Assembly: GCA_030248195.1 (NCBI GenBank)
Contig: JASAND010012654.1
Location: 18,986-82,985, forward strand
Origin: Trissonchulus latispiculum
Taxonomy: Eukaryota > Nematoda > Enoplea > Enoplida > Ironidae
DNA: 64,000 bases
Direction: 5' to 3'
The notes beneath the pieces are model-generated. The model saw nothing but the letters and a program-made list of their open reading frames with translations, was not told the DNA's origin and did not search any database. Position numbers and translations under genes: made by a program. This document shows positions 32,335 to 43,054 of this stretch, piece after piece (the first letter of the stretch is position 1; each line of letters starts with the position of its first letter).

Positions 32335-34106
32335 ATGGCTAAGCAAGTAGATGATAAGTCAATGCCGGACTTTAAGTCCGAGATGGATCTCTTTTCGCTA
32401 CCTCCAACTCAGGTCAGTGTGGAGAGTGGTTATATGGCAGAAATTTACCCCTAAAACTTGTTAATAGTTCAGGCCCATACCTATTCCAAGTACCTAAGGA
32501 TTCCTACATGCTTGATCTGAATAAAAATTACCTATACCTGAAGCTACGAATAACAGACAGTGATGGAAAGGCTGTGGTAAAGGCGGCGGACGCTAGGATA
32601 TCAGCAGCTGCCATAAATATGCTAGTAAAAACATTCGTCAGACGATTGGTAGTCAAACTGTCAGATAAGGAAATTTACAACAGTGGAGACCTGTATCACT
32701 ATGGAGCCTACCTAGAGACAATAGCCAACTTTGGGAAGGAAGCCAAGACAACACATCTTTAGAGGAACCTATTTGCTACAGACAGTTACTTTAACGACAT
32801 TACATCTACAGGGGCATTCCATTCGCTGATGGGCGATATGTAGTCGTAGCAGGACCCCTTCACTGTGGTCTATTCAAACAAAATGGATACCTGCTAAGTG
32901 AGTGCCAGTTAAGGGGGGTCCATCATGAAAAATTTTTAGGCGACGGATTCGCTAATTTTCACACATAAGTTAGCCACATATGTCATGCATATCAAGTTTC
33001 ATATCAAGTTTAAATTTTGAGTTGTTTTGTTCAGTTCTCCGTATCAACTGTATGCAATTTGAATATGAGCGAGCACAGGGGTGCTGCAGCCAACTGAGGC
33101 AAATTTTCGCAAATCAACTCCACGTTTTTAGCTTATTTTATTATACACCTTCAAAAACTATTAAGAAAAACATTTTCGTACGGTTTCCCGCCGGGTGGGC
33201 TTCATTACAAGCTTCTTTAAAGAATTTCCCGGAGAAACAAGGCTCTTCTTCCTCCTGATGTGATGAAACATTTAGTAGCGGTTAACTTAAAATAGAAACA
33301 TATCCGACCCATATTACTATGAGAAGAATTAATCCCTATATTGAGGGCTTCCGATTGATGTATCTATGCCATATTTTGAAAAATTTTTAAAATCTCTGTT
33401 TTTAAAGTTTTTCCTTAAGTCTGGAAATACATCGAAATACTGATGATATATTGCTACAGTCAGCAACCAGTGGATACAAGCTCATTGTGGACGAATTCAG
33501 GTGGTGTGTATGGAGGTCAAACCTCAGGATTCCCTGACCATGGCAATTGAGGATGTTCTGAGAGATCATGAAACTGCCAAATATCCCATTAGAAGAACTA
33601 AGCTAGTAACGAGACATATTGCACCGGGAGTACAGACAATAGTAGAAAACTCAGTATTCACAGGTCAACTTCCACATAGAGTCTTAGTGGCAATGGTAAA
33701 GTCAAAGGCATTCAATGGAAGTCAGAAACATAACCTTCTCGAGTTCCAACACTGTAACGTCAGCGAGATTGCCCTATGGCGATGAGTTTCTACACAAGCA
33801 ACCTATGAGGATGGCATGGGATAAATTCCAGTACACAATGCCCTTCATATATCTGTATGAGGGTAACGACATGGCAGGGTCAACTAAGGGTGCAGATATT
33901 TCCTACGAAGATTTTGGTAAAGGATACACGATATTTGCCTTTGATGTAGCCTCCGATAACGTAGATACAGGAGCTATGAATTGATCAGGGAAGGTGACGT
34001 AACGCTGAGAATGCAACTAGAGAAAGTACTACCTACTGCCACTTACCCTCAAGGAGTTGAAATCATTGTATATGGCGAATTTGATAATCTCATATTAATA
34101 GATTAG
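32335..34106 (+). pseudogene. Polinton major-capsid-like protein, interrupted
   Basis: ATG at 32335 gives DKSMPDFKSEMDLFSLPPTQ, the recurrent N-terminus of the Polinton major capsid family (about 400-500 residues). Next, in another frame, YLYLKLRITDSDG, INMLVKTFVRRLVVKLSDKE and YGAYLETIANFGKEAKT (to 32759). About 32900-33420 is foreign A+T-rich sequence. Coding resumes with GYKLIVDEFRW, then KAFNGSQKHN, LEFQHCNVSEIAL, MRMAWDKFQYT, GADISYEDFGKGYTIFAFDV (33715-33984) and ends LEKVLPTATYPQG, VIIVYGEFDN-like residues before TAG at 34104. It has at least four frame breaks. A double-jelly-roll capsid role is known for the family; here it is a fossil. Confidence 0.8.
32895..33420. other. A+T-rich insertion within the capsid gene
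   Basis: About 0.5 kb starting near GTTAAGGGGGGTCC has no similarity to the capsid frame on either side and a normal noncoding look. Exact ends and target duplication could not be set, so it could be a MITE remnant. Confidence 0.45.
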
Positions 34107-34170
34107 ATTTTACGACTGATATTTGTGGAGAATACTGTAACTATTTCCTTCACCACAGCGCTAGAGGAAG

Positions 34171-34317
34171 ATCAATGGACTCCATCATCAGATATCTCAG
34201 GAAGCGCAGTGATACCAATGATAGAATTGTGAAGACATTTGTTGATGCCCTGAGAATTAGAACACCACCTACACCTAATTGCCAGATATGTCATAAAAAG
34301 TACCACAATATCATATA
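34171..34317 (+). CDS. Small ORF with a CxxC motif, 48 codons, in the Polinton
   Basis: ATG at 34171 starts MDSIIRYLRKRSDTNDRIV and ends with TPNCQICHKKYHNII before TAA. The basic, helical first half and the C-x-x-C-x4-H ending could bind zinc, but this is too short to assign. Position between capsid and polymerase genes and an undamaged frame are the arguments for it being real. Confidence 0.35.
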
Positions 34318-34375
34318 AACTTAAGTATAGCCTAATCATAACTTATCACTTAACATAACCTAACCATACTTTATC

Positions 34376-34651
34376 ATGTATCTGCTAATACTTTTAGCAC
34401 TTACAAGCCTAGCACACTCTGTTATCGTCACAGTAACACATTAGGGTATAAGACTATCTCAGAACAATGTCACAACAACAATAGACAGCAATCATCTATA
34501 CCACAGATTGACGGATTGTAGCTTCCATCTATGTCGAGAAAATGAGCTCAACCATAGAACCAATTCCTGTCACTATGTTGAATGGGAACACTGTTGGGAA
34601 TACTGCTACGATACTACTGGAAGTCTACAGTCAGTTTATGGTAAATGGTAA
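34376..34651 (+). pseudogene. Small secreted-type cysteine-rich ORF in the Polinton, one in-frame TAG
   Basis: ATG at 34376 is followed by a classic signal-peptide-like start (MYLLILLALTSLAHS). TAG at codon 23 interrupts, after which the same frame stays open for 68 codons to TAA at 34649. The mature part has five cysteines in a compact pattern (DCSFHLC, SCHYVEWEHCWEYC) and an N-glycosylation-like NVT. I do not recognise it. An overlapping frame from 34542 (61 codons) is open too, but lacks these features. A secreted small protein would be unusual among described Polinton genes. The stop may be recent decay like that of its neighbours. Confidence 0.4.
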
Positions 34652-34960
34652 AATGACTGGATTTAAAATAGATGACACCACAGAACTCGAATACTTACGT
34701 GCAACACTAAGAGAATATTACCACTAATCTCCTAGAGTTAATGTACATGCATTTCGTGGAATAATGGTAACTTTATGTAAATCTAGAGTTATTCAAAGCA
34801 TCCTTTTGTAATATCACTGTTTTATAATGTCAGCTTTTTTGTAACTTTATGGTAAATGTAAATTTATGTGGTTGTTGTTTATTGCTTCATGTAATGACAT
34901 TTTAAATTTTAATTTAGATGTATTAAGAAGGGTAATTAGTTTTGAGAGTCAGTATTGAAA

Positions 34961-36600
34961 ATGAGTTTGCAACGTCAAGCGGTTTCTTTAAGAGGTTATT
35001 ATCGGTGATACCGGATAACCCCAGATGAAGTTGCCAATGATCCGAAACAATTCCTATTGGAATCAACCGAGACCGTTCAGAATCTCATCAGTGGTCAAGC
35101 CATGAAGATGCAGCCAAGACTTCATACTCTATTCATCAATGAGATCTCCAATGAAACAATCAACAGCTATTTTGCCAGCAAACACACAATCATAACGCCT
35201 GGGAAAGATGTACGCATGAATTCCATGATTAACCACATTCTGTCCAATGCCGAAGAGTTTCAGCGTAATGGATCTGGATGGATAATTGATCATGTACGAT
35301 ACCTGAACATTCATCTTGCTAAATACCGACCATTATTTAGATCAACCTACATCCGCCGCCGCCTGCCTAAGAAGCTTCAATGCAAGAAGGCAATCATGAC
35401 TCCTAAGAACAGTGACAATAAATGCTTCATTTGAAGTATTTTGGCAGGACTACATTCAGCGAAGACTAATGCGAATAGAGTTTTTAAATATCAACAATTT
35501 GTGGATGATCTGAACTTTGAAGGCATGGAGTTCCCGGTTAAACTAACCGATATACCCAAATTTGAACGACAGAACGATATATCCGTCAATGTCTATGGTT
35601 ATGAGAAATCATTTCATATCCTATACCTAGATAGGATAATCAGTTCATATCCTATCCTTGAGAAACATATCCACCTATTGCTCCTGAATAACCAGCACTA
35701 CTGCCTGATCAAAAACCTTGGAAGATTTCTTCATGATCAGTGGAAAGAAAAAGGAAAAAAGTACTTTTGCTATCATTGTTTATTGTCTATATCCAATTGG
35801 CACAGAAGAACAACGTAATGAACATCAGAACCTTTGTAGTACTGACAACTTGCAGATTACTGTAATGCCATCATGGACAAAGGTCAAATTTCAGAATGAT
35901 CATAGACGTTTAATGCGACCTTACGTGGTTTATGCAGATTTTGAGTGTTTATTAGAGAAGATAGACACGTGCCAGCCTAACCCAATGTCCTCATTCATAA
36001 ACAGTTAGGAGCGACATAAACCATGCGCATACGTAGGCGTTCTCCAGTGTTGTGACGGGCCAGTGGTTAGGGGAGATCCGAGTTTCACTACAATTACATG
36101 AGACAGAAGAACGGTGATAGAGCGAGTCTACTGCATACTGACACTGATAGCTTCTGTTACCACGTGAAAACCCCAGACATTTACCAAGACTTGGCACAAA
36201 ACGTTGACTCATTTGACACCAGTAACTATCCTAATGAACATCCACTATACAGTACAACCAACATGAAGGTAATTGGTAAGCTGAAGGATGAAGTTAAGGG
36301 GAAGCCTATAAGTGAATTTGTTAGACTGAGAGCGAAGATGTACAGTATCCGATGTGAGGGAGATGATAAGTCAGCAGCTAAGGGACTAAGCAGGTCGGTG
36401 AGATTGAGTCCTGAAGATCATAAAAAATCCTATTCGAAGGAGGTCAGACCAGACATATTATGAGCAGCATTGATAGGAAAGGCCATCAGTTGACTACAGT
36501 GCAGAGGTGTAAGGTAGGATTAAGCGCCTATCACGACAAACATTACATACTTGATGGTGGCATTCATTCACTTGCTTATTGTCATGTATTGATTGAATAA
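34961..36600 (+). pseudogene. Polinton protein-primed DNA polymerase B, internally deleted
   Basis: Begins MSLQRQAVSLRGYYR, stop, then an open frame from 35057 with the N-terminal domain (NSYFASKHTII, GWIIDHVRYLNIHLAKYR, KKAIMTPKNSDNKCF), a stop, then YQQFVDDLNFEGMEFPVKL, DIPKFERQNDISVNVYGYE and KKYFCYHCLLS. The exonuclease motif VVYADFECLLEKI stands at 35928-35966. Sequence then jumps at about 36010-36090 to the palm motif LLHTDTDSFCYHV (36128-36168) and IGKLKDEVKGKPISEFVRL, ending YHDKHYILDGGIHSLAY near 36590. So most of the region between ExoI and motif C (several hundred residues) is deleted. Catalytically dead. Confidence 0.85.
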
Positions 36601-36819
36601 ACATACGTATTGAATTATGCATGGAATAAATAAAGGTGTTGAAGTTATCCATGGGTTAGGGTTTGTTGTCTCCTACACTACTTAGGTACTTTAAGGTTAA
36701 ATGGAATTTAAACGTCGCATAAGCAATTGCAATTACTTTAAGACTCATTCAAGCCACTTATGACAAATAAGTATTACCAGAAACACCACCAGGGACTGCT
36801 ACTAATAGCTAAGTGTGCC

Positions 36820-37195
36820 AGAACCCGTATTTGTATACTACTGATATAGTTTTGAACCTGAAGCCTTAAACTAGAAAAATGAAAATTAGGACATGAGTTT
36901 ATTGATAGGTATTTTGAATACTATAAAAATCTAAGTTTTCTTAGTTTCTGATCCTTTGCTTATATGCTGTGTTTCTTTGAGTTCGTATAAGTCAGGCTTT
37001 AAATTGGAAAATTTAACAGTGGCGCACTGGTTAGCCAAAAATGAACTATTCTATGTTTGTTTAGCCTGAACCGTTTAGTGCAGAGGAAGAACCTTGGGAT
37101 TCTTTCAAGGAAAGGCTTAAAGAGTATTTTATGATCGCAAAAAGAAAGTCTTGTTCATTAGTTCAGTTGGTTCTCAGACTTATCCTTTAGTAGTG
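36820..37195 (+). pseudogene. 5' fragment of a gypsy element (LTR end, primer site, gag start)
   Basis: TTTAACA followed by G and TGGCGCACTGG at 37013-37031 mirrors the LTR end and primer-binding site of the element at 18362 (TATAACA, G, TGGCGCTGCG). Downstream, EPFSAEEEPWDSFKERLKEY (37067-37130) is the usual first helix region of gypsy gag. Nothing further is recognisable. The LTR start may be TGTGCCAG at 36813, but no partner is in the window. Confidence 0.4.
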
Positions 37196-37499
37196 ATAAA
37201 ATGAGCGTTCGACGACCTCCCGGTGCCGGTGCCGGAGGAGCCCAGATGTTTTTATTTATGATTTACATGTATAATTAACTAGTTAGTTACTATAATTACC
37301 TCTGTTAACTAATTGAGTCACTTTGGAAAAAGTTTCTTAGTTAATAGGGTTTATGTAATTATCATTAAACTGGTAAACTTTGAAAAGTTAATCGGATTTT
37401 TTTTCATAATTTTAAGTTTTAAAGGCTTTATAAACTTGCAAAAATTTGTGAACAAAGTTACAGAAAGTTTTATAAAGTTAGTTCTGAAAAGGTTTACTA

Positions 37500-37725
37500 C
37501 AGTTGCAAAAGCTTTAGAAAGGTGTTGAATGTTGTCTATAGTTAAATCTAAGTGCACACCTACAAGTAGCAAAAGTTTGCGATAAGTTGTGAAAAAGTTG
37601 CAAAAGGTTTAGGAAAAGTGTTAAATCTTACCTATGGTTGAATATAAATACCAAATTTACAGGTAGCGGAAAATCTAGTAAACTTGCGACAATGTTTTAG
37701 AAAGCGATACTTTAATTAACAAATG
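37500..37725. repeat. Degenerate tandem repeat, about 85-95 bp unit
   Basis: GTTGCAAAAG(C/G)TTTAG is repeated at 37503 and 37598, with a weaker copy CTTGCGACAATGTTTTAG at 37683. Intervening sequence (GTTAAATCT, ACCTAC/TACAAGTAGC) is shared by the first two units. Confidence 0.6.
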
Positions 37726-37944
37726 AACAAGAAAAAGTGTTAAGCTTAACCGACCGCTCTTAACCAGGAAAAACAACAAAAATGAGGCTTTTTTGGTTCC
37801 TGCTAACATATACACACTGCATTACCAGAATGGAAGCTTTAGTTGCTATGACAATCGTTGTCATGGCAACAGTTGCAAAGACAACGGCTAAACCGTTTCG
37901 ACCCATGCCAAAGGGTCTCATCAGACGGCTAGGATACCGTTACG

Positions 37945-39000
37945 GTTGTTTAGAGTTTTTAATCTTTTTTGACTTTTTGTGTTCTATCCCTTTACATTTT
38001 TTGTGGGCTGCATGCCTCTTTTGTGGGCTCTTTTATTTTTCTGTGGGCTATATGCCTCTTTCATGAATTTTATTTTTATTAAATAGCATAACAATGTTGT
38101 AATAACCATATGCAAAACTATTGACACCATCATTCAATAAGTACCTCTTGCTTACAGATTTGCTTATTTTCTTGAATACTATACAATTCATGTGAATTAC
38201 TACGTATCATATTCATTTTATGAAACATATTAGTACTATTGAATAGAGTAATAACAATCAACATGAAATATTCAATTTCTACAACATTCTTTTTATCCCT
38301 CTGGCTCGTTTTTATCGACGCCATTGACATACAAAACTATACATTTGGCCCGGAGGCCACAAAATATGGTTATCGGACTACCGCCAATTTCATCTTTCAT
38401 TTTACCCAATACCTTTTTGCTTTGAGTAGAATGAAGGAAATGAACGTTTTTTGTGCAAAGAGACTGTAACACAAACATACAAACACAAAACAAAACAAAC
38501 AAATTTTCCAGCTTTGGCAAAATCAGCATTATTTAGCAGTTTAAACAAGTCTTTTTAAAAGTCAGTCTTTGTACGTTTGCGTTTTTTGTGCAAAGACTGT
38601 AACAAACTATTTGTATCAGTAAATAACAACTGTGCATTGTTTTTGTATTTTGGCACAATATAATTATAGTGAAAATCAGAACAGTAATAGTTTGGACAAG
38701 TCCATTACTGAAAATCCTACATATATTGGCTTGCTTAACTGAACAGACACACGTTTCATAGACACAGTCACCAAGTCCTCAGAAAATCTATGCGTTTTGC
38801 TTGAATGTCATCACACGATGGATTTGCTTCAGCTTAAACCCAAGTTGAAGATAAAATTTCAAGTTGCGAGAATGGAGGACATAGTTTTTCTTAGGAAGAA
38901 AATTGGGGACCAGTTTCTCCACGTGTCCGGGAGCAATCGCAAGGGAGTCATGAAGGGCTTGGGCATAGGGGGACAACTTGTCACCAGTTAGCAATCAATC
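37945..39000 (-). repeat. Left inverted arm containing PolB fragments
   Basis: On the minus strand this matches the right arm at 41865-43015. Outer portion: GTAAAGGGATAGAACACAAA and ATTGTTATGCTATTTAATAA words, and a polymerase segment HSTQSKKVLGKMKDEIGG (38450-38380). Inner portion: TGDKLSPYAQALHDSLAIA to NLKFYLQLGFKLKQI (38994-38800). A block of about 200 bp present in the right arm (the FEKDLFKLL to NVQLVTTEH region) is missing or rearranged here. The copies are clearly related but diverged. Confidence 0.8.
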
Positions 39001-39469
39001 ACAATCAATCAATTAGAATTAAGCATCGGACAAAACACTGTTTGAATGTTAAGTTTGTCAGCTTGTTATTAAAATACAGTTTCTTGAATTTGAGTCGCCG
39101 ATGCAATTTTCAACTGGTGCACCGCCTTCAGTTTCAAAATCTTAATCCTCTTCGCTGTAATCTGAACTGTCTTTGTTGTTCATCGGTACGATAAGTTCAT
39201 TAACTTCTCAATTAATCAGATAAGCTTTTTCCACCTTTGATTCGTGCTCGAGAGCTTTAACCTAGTTTTCTGGAGAAATTGAGGCTAGGCTTTATTTTGT
39301 AAGATCTTTTTCTTCGGATAGCCTAATTATTGCGCTTTCCTTTGATATTTTGATCTTCACTTGCGCCCCTATCACTTCGATTGAATTTAACTCACAGTGA
39401 CCAATGGGTAGCCTAACAACCTTTATTTTTTCTAGTGCTCTCCGCTGCTATATCCGTTAAATATTTGTT

Positions 39470-40485
39470 CTCCACAGGATGAGATTTCGCCAAATTAATC
39501 AATTCGGCCTTGATAAATTTTTCCGGAACAGTGCAGTCTCTCTGTGAAAGTCAGCTTTTCTCCAATTCATACATGGCATTCTTGTTTCGTCGCTAAGTTT
39601 ATTGTAGTATTTTGCGTTTTCAACAACTATAACGCTTTTGTCTGGAATCTTTGGCAACACCACATCGGCAAACCATTCCATAAAATGCTGAACGTTCATA
39701 GCTGAGTAGTAGTCGCCGTACCAGTTCGTGACGAAAAAGCTTCCTCATCACCTTGAACGAAACCAGTCACACTTCCTATGTCATTTACAATGAGTCTTTG
39801 ACCCGCTCCTGATTGCACCTGTAAGCCACCTTCATGTGATTCTCATAACAATGCACATAAATCTTTGGCTAAATCCAAACATTTAGATGGAGAACAATGA
39901 GTATTAACCCAAGTTTCGTCTTGATAGAAAATACTATAGCCTTACTGTCTAAACTGCCGGATTTTTCTTGAATAAACATGCCTTTGCGCTACAATTAGAG
40001 GCTGTTCGTATAAATTCTGTTTAGGATTAATCTTCCGAAATCGAAAATTGATTGTCAATAGAGTTTTTCTCAAGGTTTCACGGCTAATGTCAGGAAAATC
40101 TTCAAAATCTTCCTTTAGTTTAAACAACAAAGAGTCAACCGTGGGCATCTGCTTCAACAAATACAATCTTTTGGCAGATGTATAAATGCCAATATTGCGG
40201 GAATTTATGCTCCTTTTCTTTTCTGGTACAACCTGCCACAAACTGCCTGTTCAATTTTTGTATTCTCTGACGACTCGTTTGATATCAGAAGCACCTCTGT
40301 TTGTGGCCCTAGCTGTATTAGCAATTACATCTTTAGAACGTCCATAAGTTTTGAATTCTGCTGAGGAAAAGTGATTTTTAACGGAAATGATGCAATACTT
40401 TTCTTCGGGAGAAAGATGTTTTCCCAGAACCGGATTCTTGAATTCAACAGAAGGAGGGCTAGTAGTTGACACTAACGGGTAGTAG
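39470..40485 (-). pseudogene. IS630/Tc1-type DDE transposase, inactivated
   Basis: On the minus strand: an N-terminal helical domain LSPEEKYCIISVKNHF, GASDIKRVVREYKN (to 40251), stop, then VPEKKRSINSRNIGIYTSA, FPDISRETLRKTLLTINFRF (40241-39942), stop, then the first catalytic block FYQDETWVNTH near 39925. A glycine-rich block GGLQVQSGAGQRLIVNDIGS follows near 39835-39775, then NVQHFMEWFADVVLPKI and PDKSVIVVENAKYYN (39699-39600). The second catalytic Asp expected in the V-x-D-N motif is Glu here (VENA). At least four stops or shifts are present. Family placement is by the DETWV and V(D)NAxYH blocks. It sits between the inverted PolB arms. Confidence 0.75.
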
Positions 40486-41720
40486 TGAGTCGAAGTTGTT
40501 GTTTAATCTTCGGCATAATCAATTCGCTGTTTCTTATAAGAGGTCATAGACTCACGATATGCACTGAGTTGGGCATCCCGATGTTCTAGGATATCGGAAG
40601 TTGAAAGAAACCAAAACTCATTGCCAGGCCGGCTGCTAGAACAAGTTGCCCCGTCAGGACGGCGGTATTAAGCGCATTTTCAGATATAGGCCAACACTTG
40701 TGTAATAGTACCCGGTTATAACATGGTCGACTTAATTAAACATCTGTCATGCACGTTAGAGAGCATCGTATTTATTTTAATTTTATGCATGATTAGCTTG
40801 TCTCTTGCTGCGTATGCTAACGTAAGGGTTCGGCTTCAATACCAGCGTAGCTTAACTTAATACAGCGCTTTAAAAGTGATAATTGTCGAAAAATGGCCAT
40901 TTTCGGCATAACGTTAACATACAGCCTTTTCAGGGTTTGGTGTAGGAAGCAAAAATACTCAGCGTGATGAGAGGTTTCGAATGAGTACCCATATGATATG
41001 GTTTGGACAAACTTTTATTTTCATTGATGTGGACCCGAGGGAATCACTCCAAGAAACTGGGCCAATTTTTACATATTCGTACTCAGCTCGCCGTCCGCTT
41101 TAATTTGATACCAAATTAGACTATACTGCTGTAAAGATTCATTTTTCAGCAGTTTCCAAAAATTCTAGAAACTTAAATTCAAAATTCTAAAATTTTAAAA
41201 AAAAATTTAAAATTTTTGAGTTCTGAGCTTTTAGAAAATATATATGTCCGCTTAAAACTGTAGAATCAGGAATTCTGCAGAATTACTGAAATTTTCAGGA
41301 ATTCTACATAATTCCTGAACATTTCAGTATAACTGTAGAATTACGGCGAAACTTGACTTATTCAACAGTTTTCCTGATATTTTCAGGAATTCTGTAGAAT
41401 TCCGTCTTTCATTCAGGAAAACTGCGGAATTATGGTTAAGCTTGAATTATTCAACAGTTTTCCTGAAATTTTGAGGGATTCTGTAGAATACCATGTTTAC
41501 TTTTAACATATACATTGTTATGGCTATTTGGAACAACCCGTGCTGTAAATCAATTCAAAGTTTTGGTCTCGTTTAAGTTTGCTAGACTTTGTATAATCAT
41601 CATTTTGCTATTTTCCGTTGTACTGTAGCAGTAATGACGTTGTAGCAATGTAGTATTAATGTAGTTTAAACGCTACCTAATTTATGTAATATTATATAAA
41701 TTTTCAAATATTTTGTGTAT
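40486..41720. other. Noncoding middle of the inverted-arm structure, with EcoRI-like repeats
   Basis: No gene is seen between 40500 and 41200. 41230-41500 contains two to three copies of an about 86-bp unit with TTATTCAACAGTTTTCCTGA and TTTCAGGAATTCTGTAGAATTCC, plus the self-complementary word AGGAATTCTGCAGAATT. These may be terminal repeats of another small element. Confidence 0.5.
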
Positions 41721-41749
41721 TTCAGGAAGAGAGTCTAACCTTATGACCA

Positions 41750-43015
41750 TATGGAAATCAACGCCATTGACTGGATAAACTTGAGAGACAATCAACAGAC
41801 TGAATATGTTCTAGAAACTGATTTGGATACTCATAATGACTATCCATTGGCTCCTGAAAGCAAAACTTATAACTGGTGACAAGTTGTCCTCCTATGCCCA
41901 AGCCCTTCATGACTCCCTTGCGATTGCTCCCGGACACGTGGAGAAACGATTCCCCAATTTACTTCCAAAGAAAAACTATGTCCTCCATTCTCGCAACTTG
42001 AAATTTTATCTTCAACTTGGGTTGAAGCTGAAGCAAATAAATTGTGTGATGCTATTTAAGCAGAAGGCATGGATGGAGCATTACATTACGTTCAATACTG
42101 AGATGCGCAAATGTGCAAAGAGTGACTTTGAAAAAGACTTGTTTAAACTGTTAAATCATCCTGTTTTTGGCAAAACTATGGAAAATGTTCGTTCTTATCA
42201 GAATGTACAGCTTGTTACGACCGAACATAACCATGTAAAGTTAGTTGCCAAGCCTCGCTATAATTGTTCTGTTAGATTTTCTGAGGACTTGGTGACTGTG
42301 TATATGAAACGTGTGTCTGTACAGTTATGCAAGCCAATATCTTCAGTACTGGACTTGCCCAAACTATTACTGCAGTCATTTTCACTATAATTATATTGTG
42401 GAAAAGCACAAAAACAATGCACAGTTGTTGTTTACTGATACAAATAGTTTGTTACAGTCTTTGCACAAAAAACGGATATAATGACATATACAAAACTATT
42501 AGTTTGTTTGATACATCGGACTATCCGCAGAGTAATTTCCTTCATTCTACTCAAAGCAAAAAGGTATTGGGTAAAATGAAACCTGAAATTGGCGGTAGTC
42601 CGATAACGAAATTTTGTGGCCTCCGGGCCAAATGTATAGTTTTGTTTGTAATGGTGTCGATAAAAAACGAGCCAGAGGCATAAAAAAGAATGTTGCAGAA
42701 ATTGCGTATTTCATGCTGATTATGTTATTACTCTATTCAATAGTACTAATATGTTTCATAAAATGAATATGATACGTAGTAATTCACATGAATTGTATAG
42801 TATTCAACAAAATAAGCAAATCTGTCGCGCTATGATGTTAAGAGGTACTTATTGAATGATGGCGTCAATAGTTTTGCATATGGTTATAACATTGTTATGC
42901 AATTTAATAAAAATGTAATTCGTGAAAAAGGGATCATAGCCCACAGAAAAATAAAAGAGCCCACAAAATATGTAAAGGGATAGAACACAAAAAGTCAAAA
43001 AAGATTAAAAGTCTT
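41750..43015 (+). pseudogene. Second Polinton-type DNA polymerase B fragment (right inverted arm)
   Basis: Frame pieces: MEIN..DWINLRDNQQTEY near 41752-41810, HNDYPLAPESK near 41838, then an open frame to 42390 with TGDKLSSYAQALHDSLAIAP, NYVLHSRNLKFYLQLGLKLK, the palm block TEMRKCAKSDFEKDLFKLL and HPVFGKTMENVRSYQ, which is a conserved PolB signature. After 42390 the frame decays (FTDTDS-like motif is lost in stops) with traces LHSTQSKKVLGKMKPEIGG at 42540-42600. Downstream to 43015 the sequence matches the left arm. It is not a continuation of the polymerase at 34961 (both contain the VLGK/IGKLKDE region), so it comes from a different Polinton lineage. Confidence 0.8.
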
Positions 43016-43054
43016 TCCGTGTACGAGAACGGCACACACTGAGCGGTACGCACC

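Noticed and set aside
27004..36600. A presently viable Polinton or virus
   Set aside because: Integrase core missing, PolB internally deleted, capsid gene interrupted and multiple stops; no terminal repeats found.
39470..40485. Bacterial IS630 contamination
   Set aside because: The sequence is A+T-rich, decayed and embedded in Polinton-derived arms and eukaryotic repeats; eukaryotes carry this transposase superfamily.
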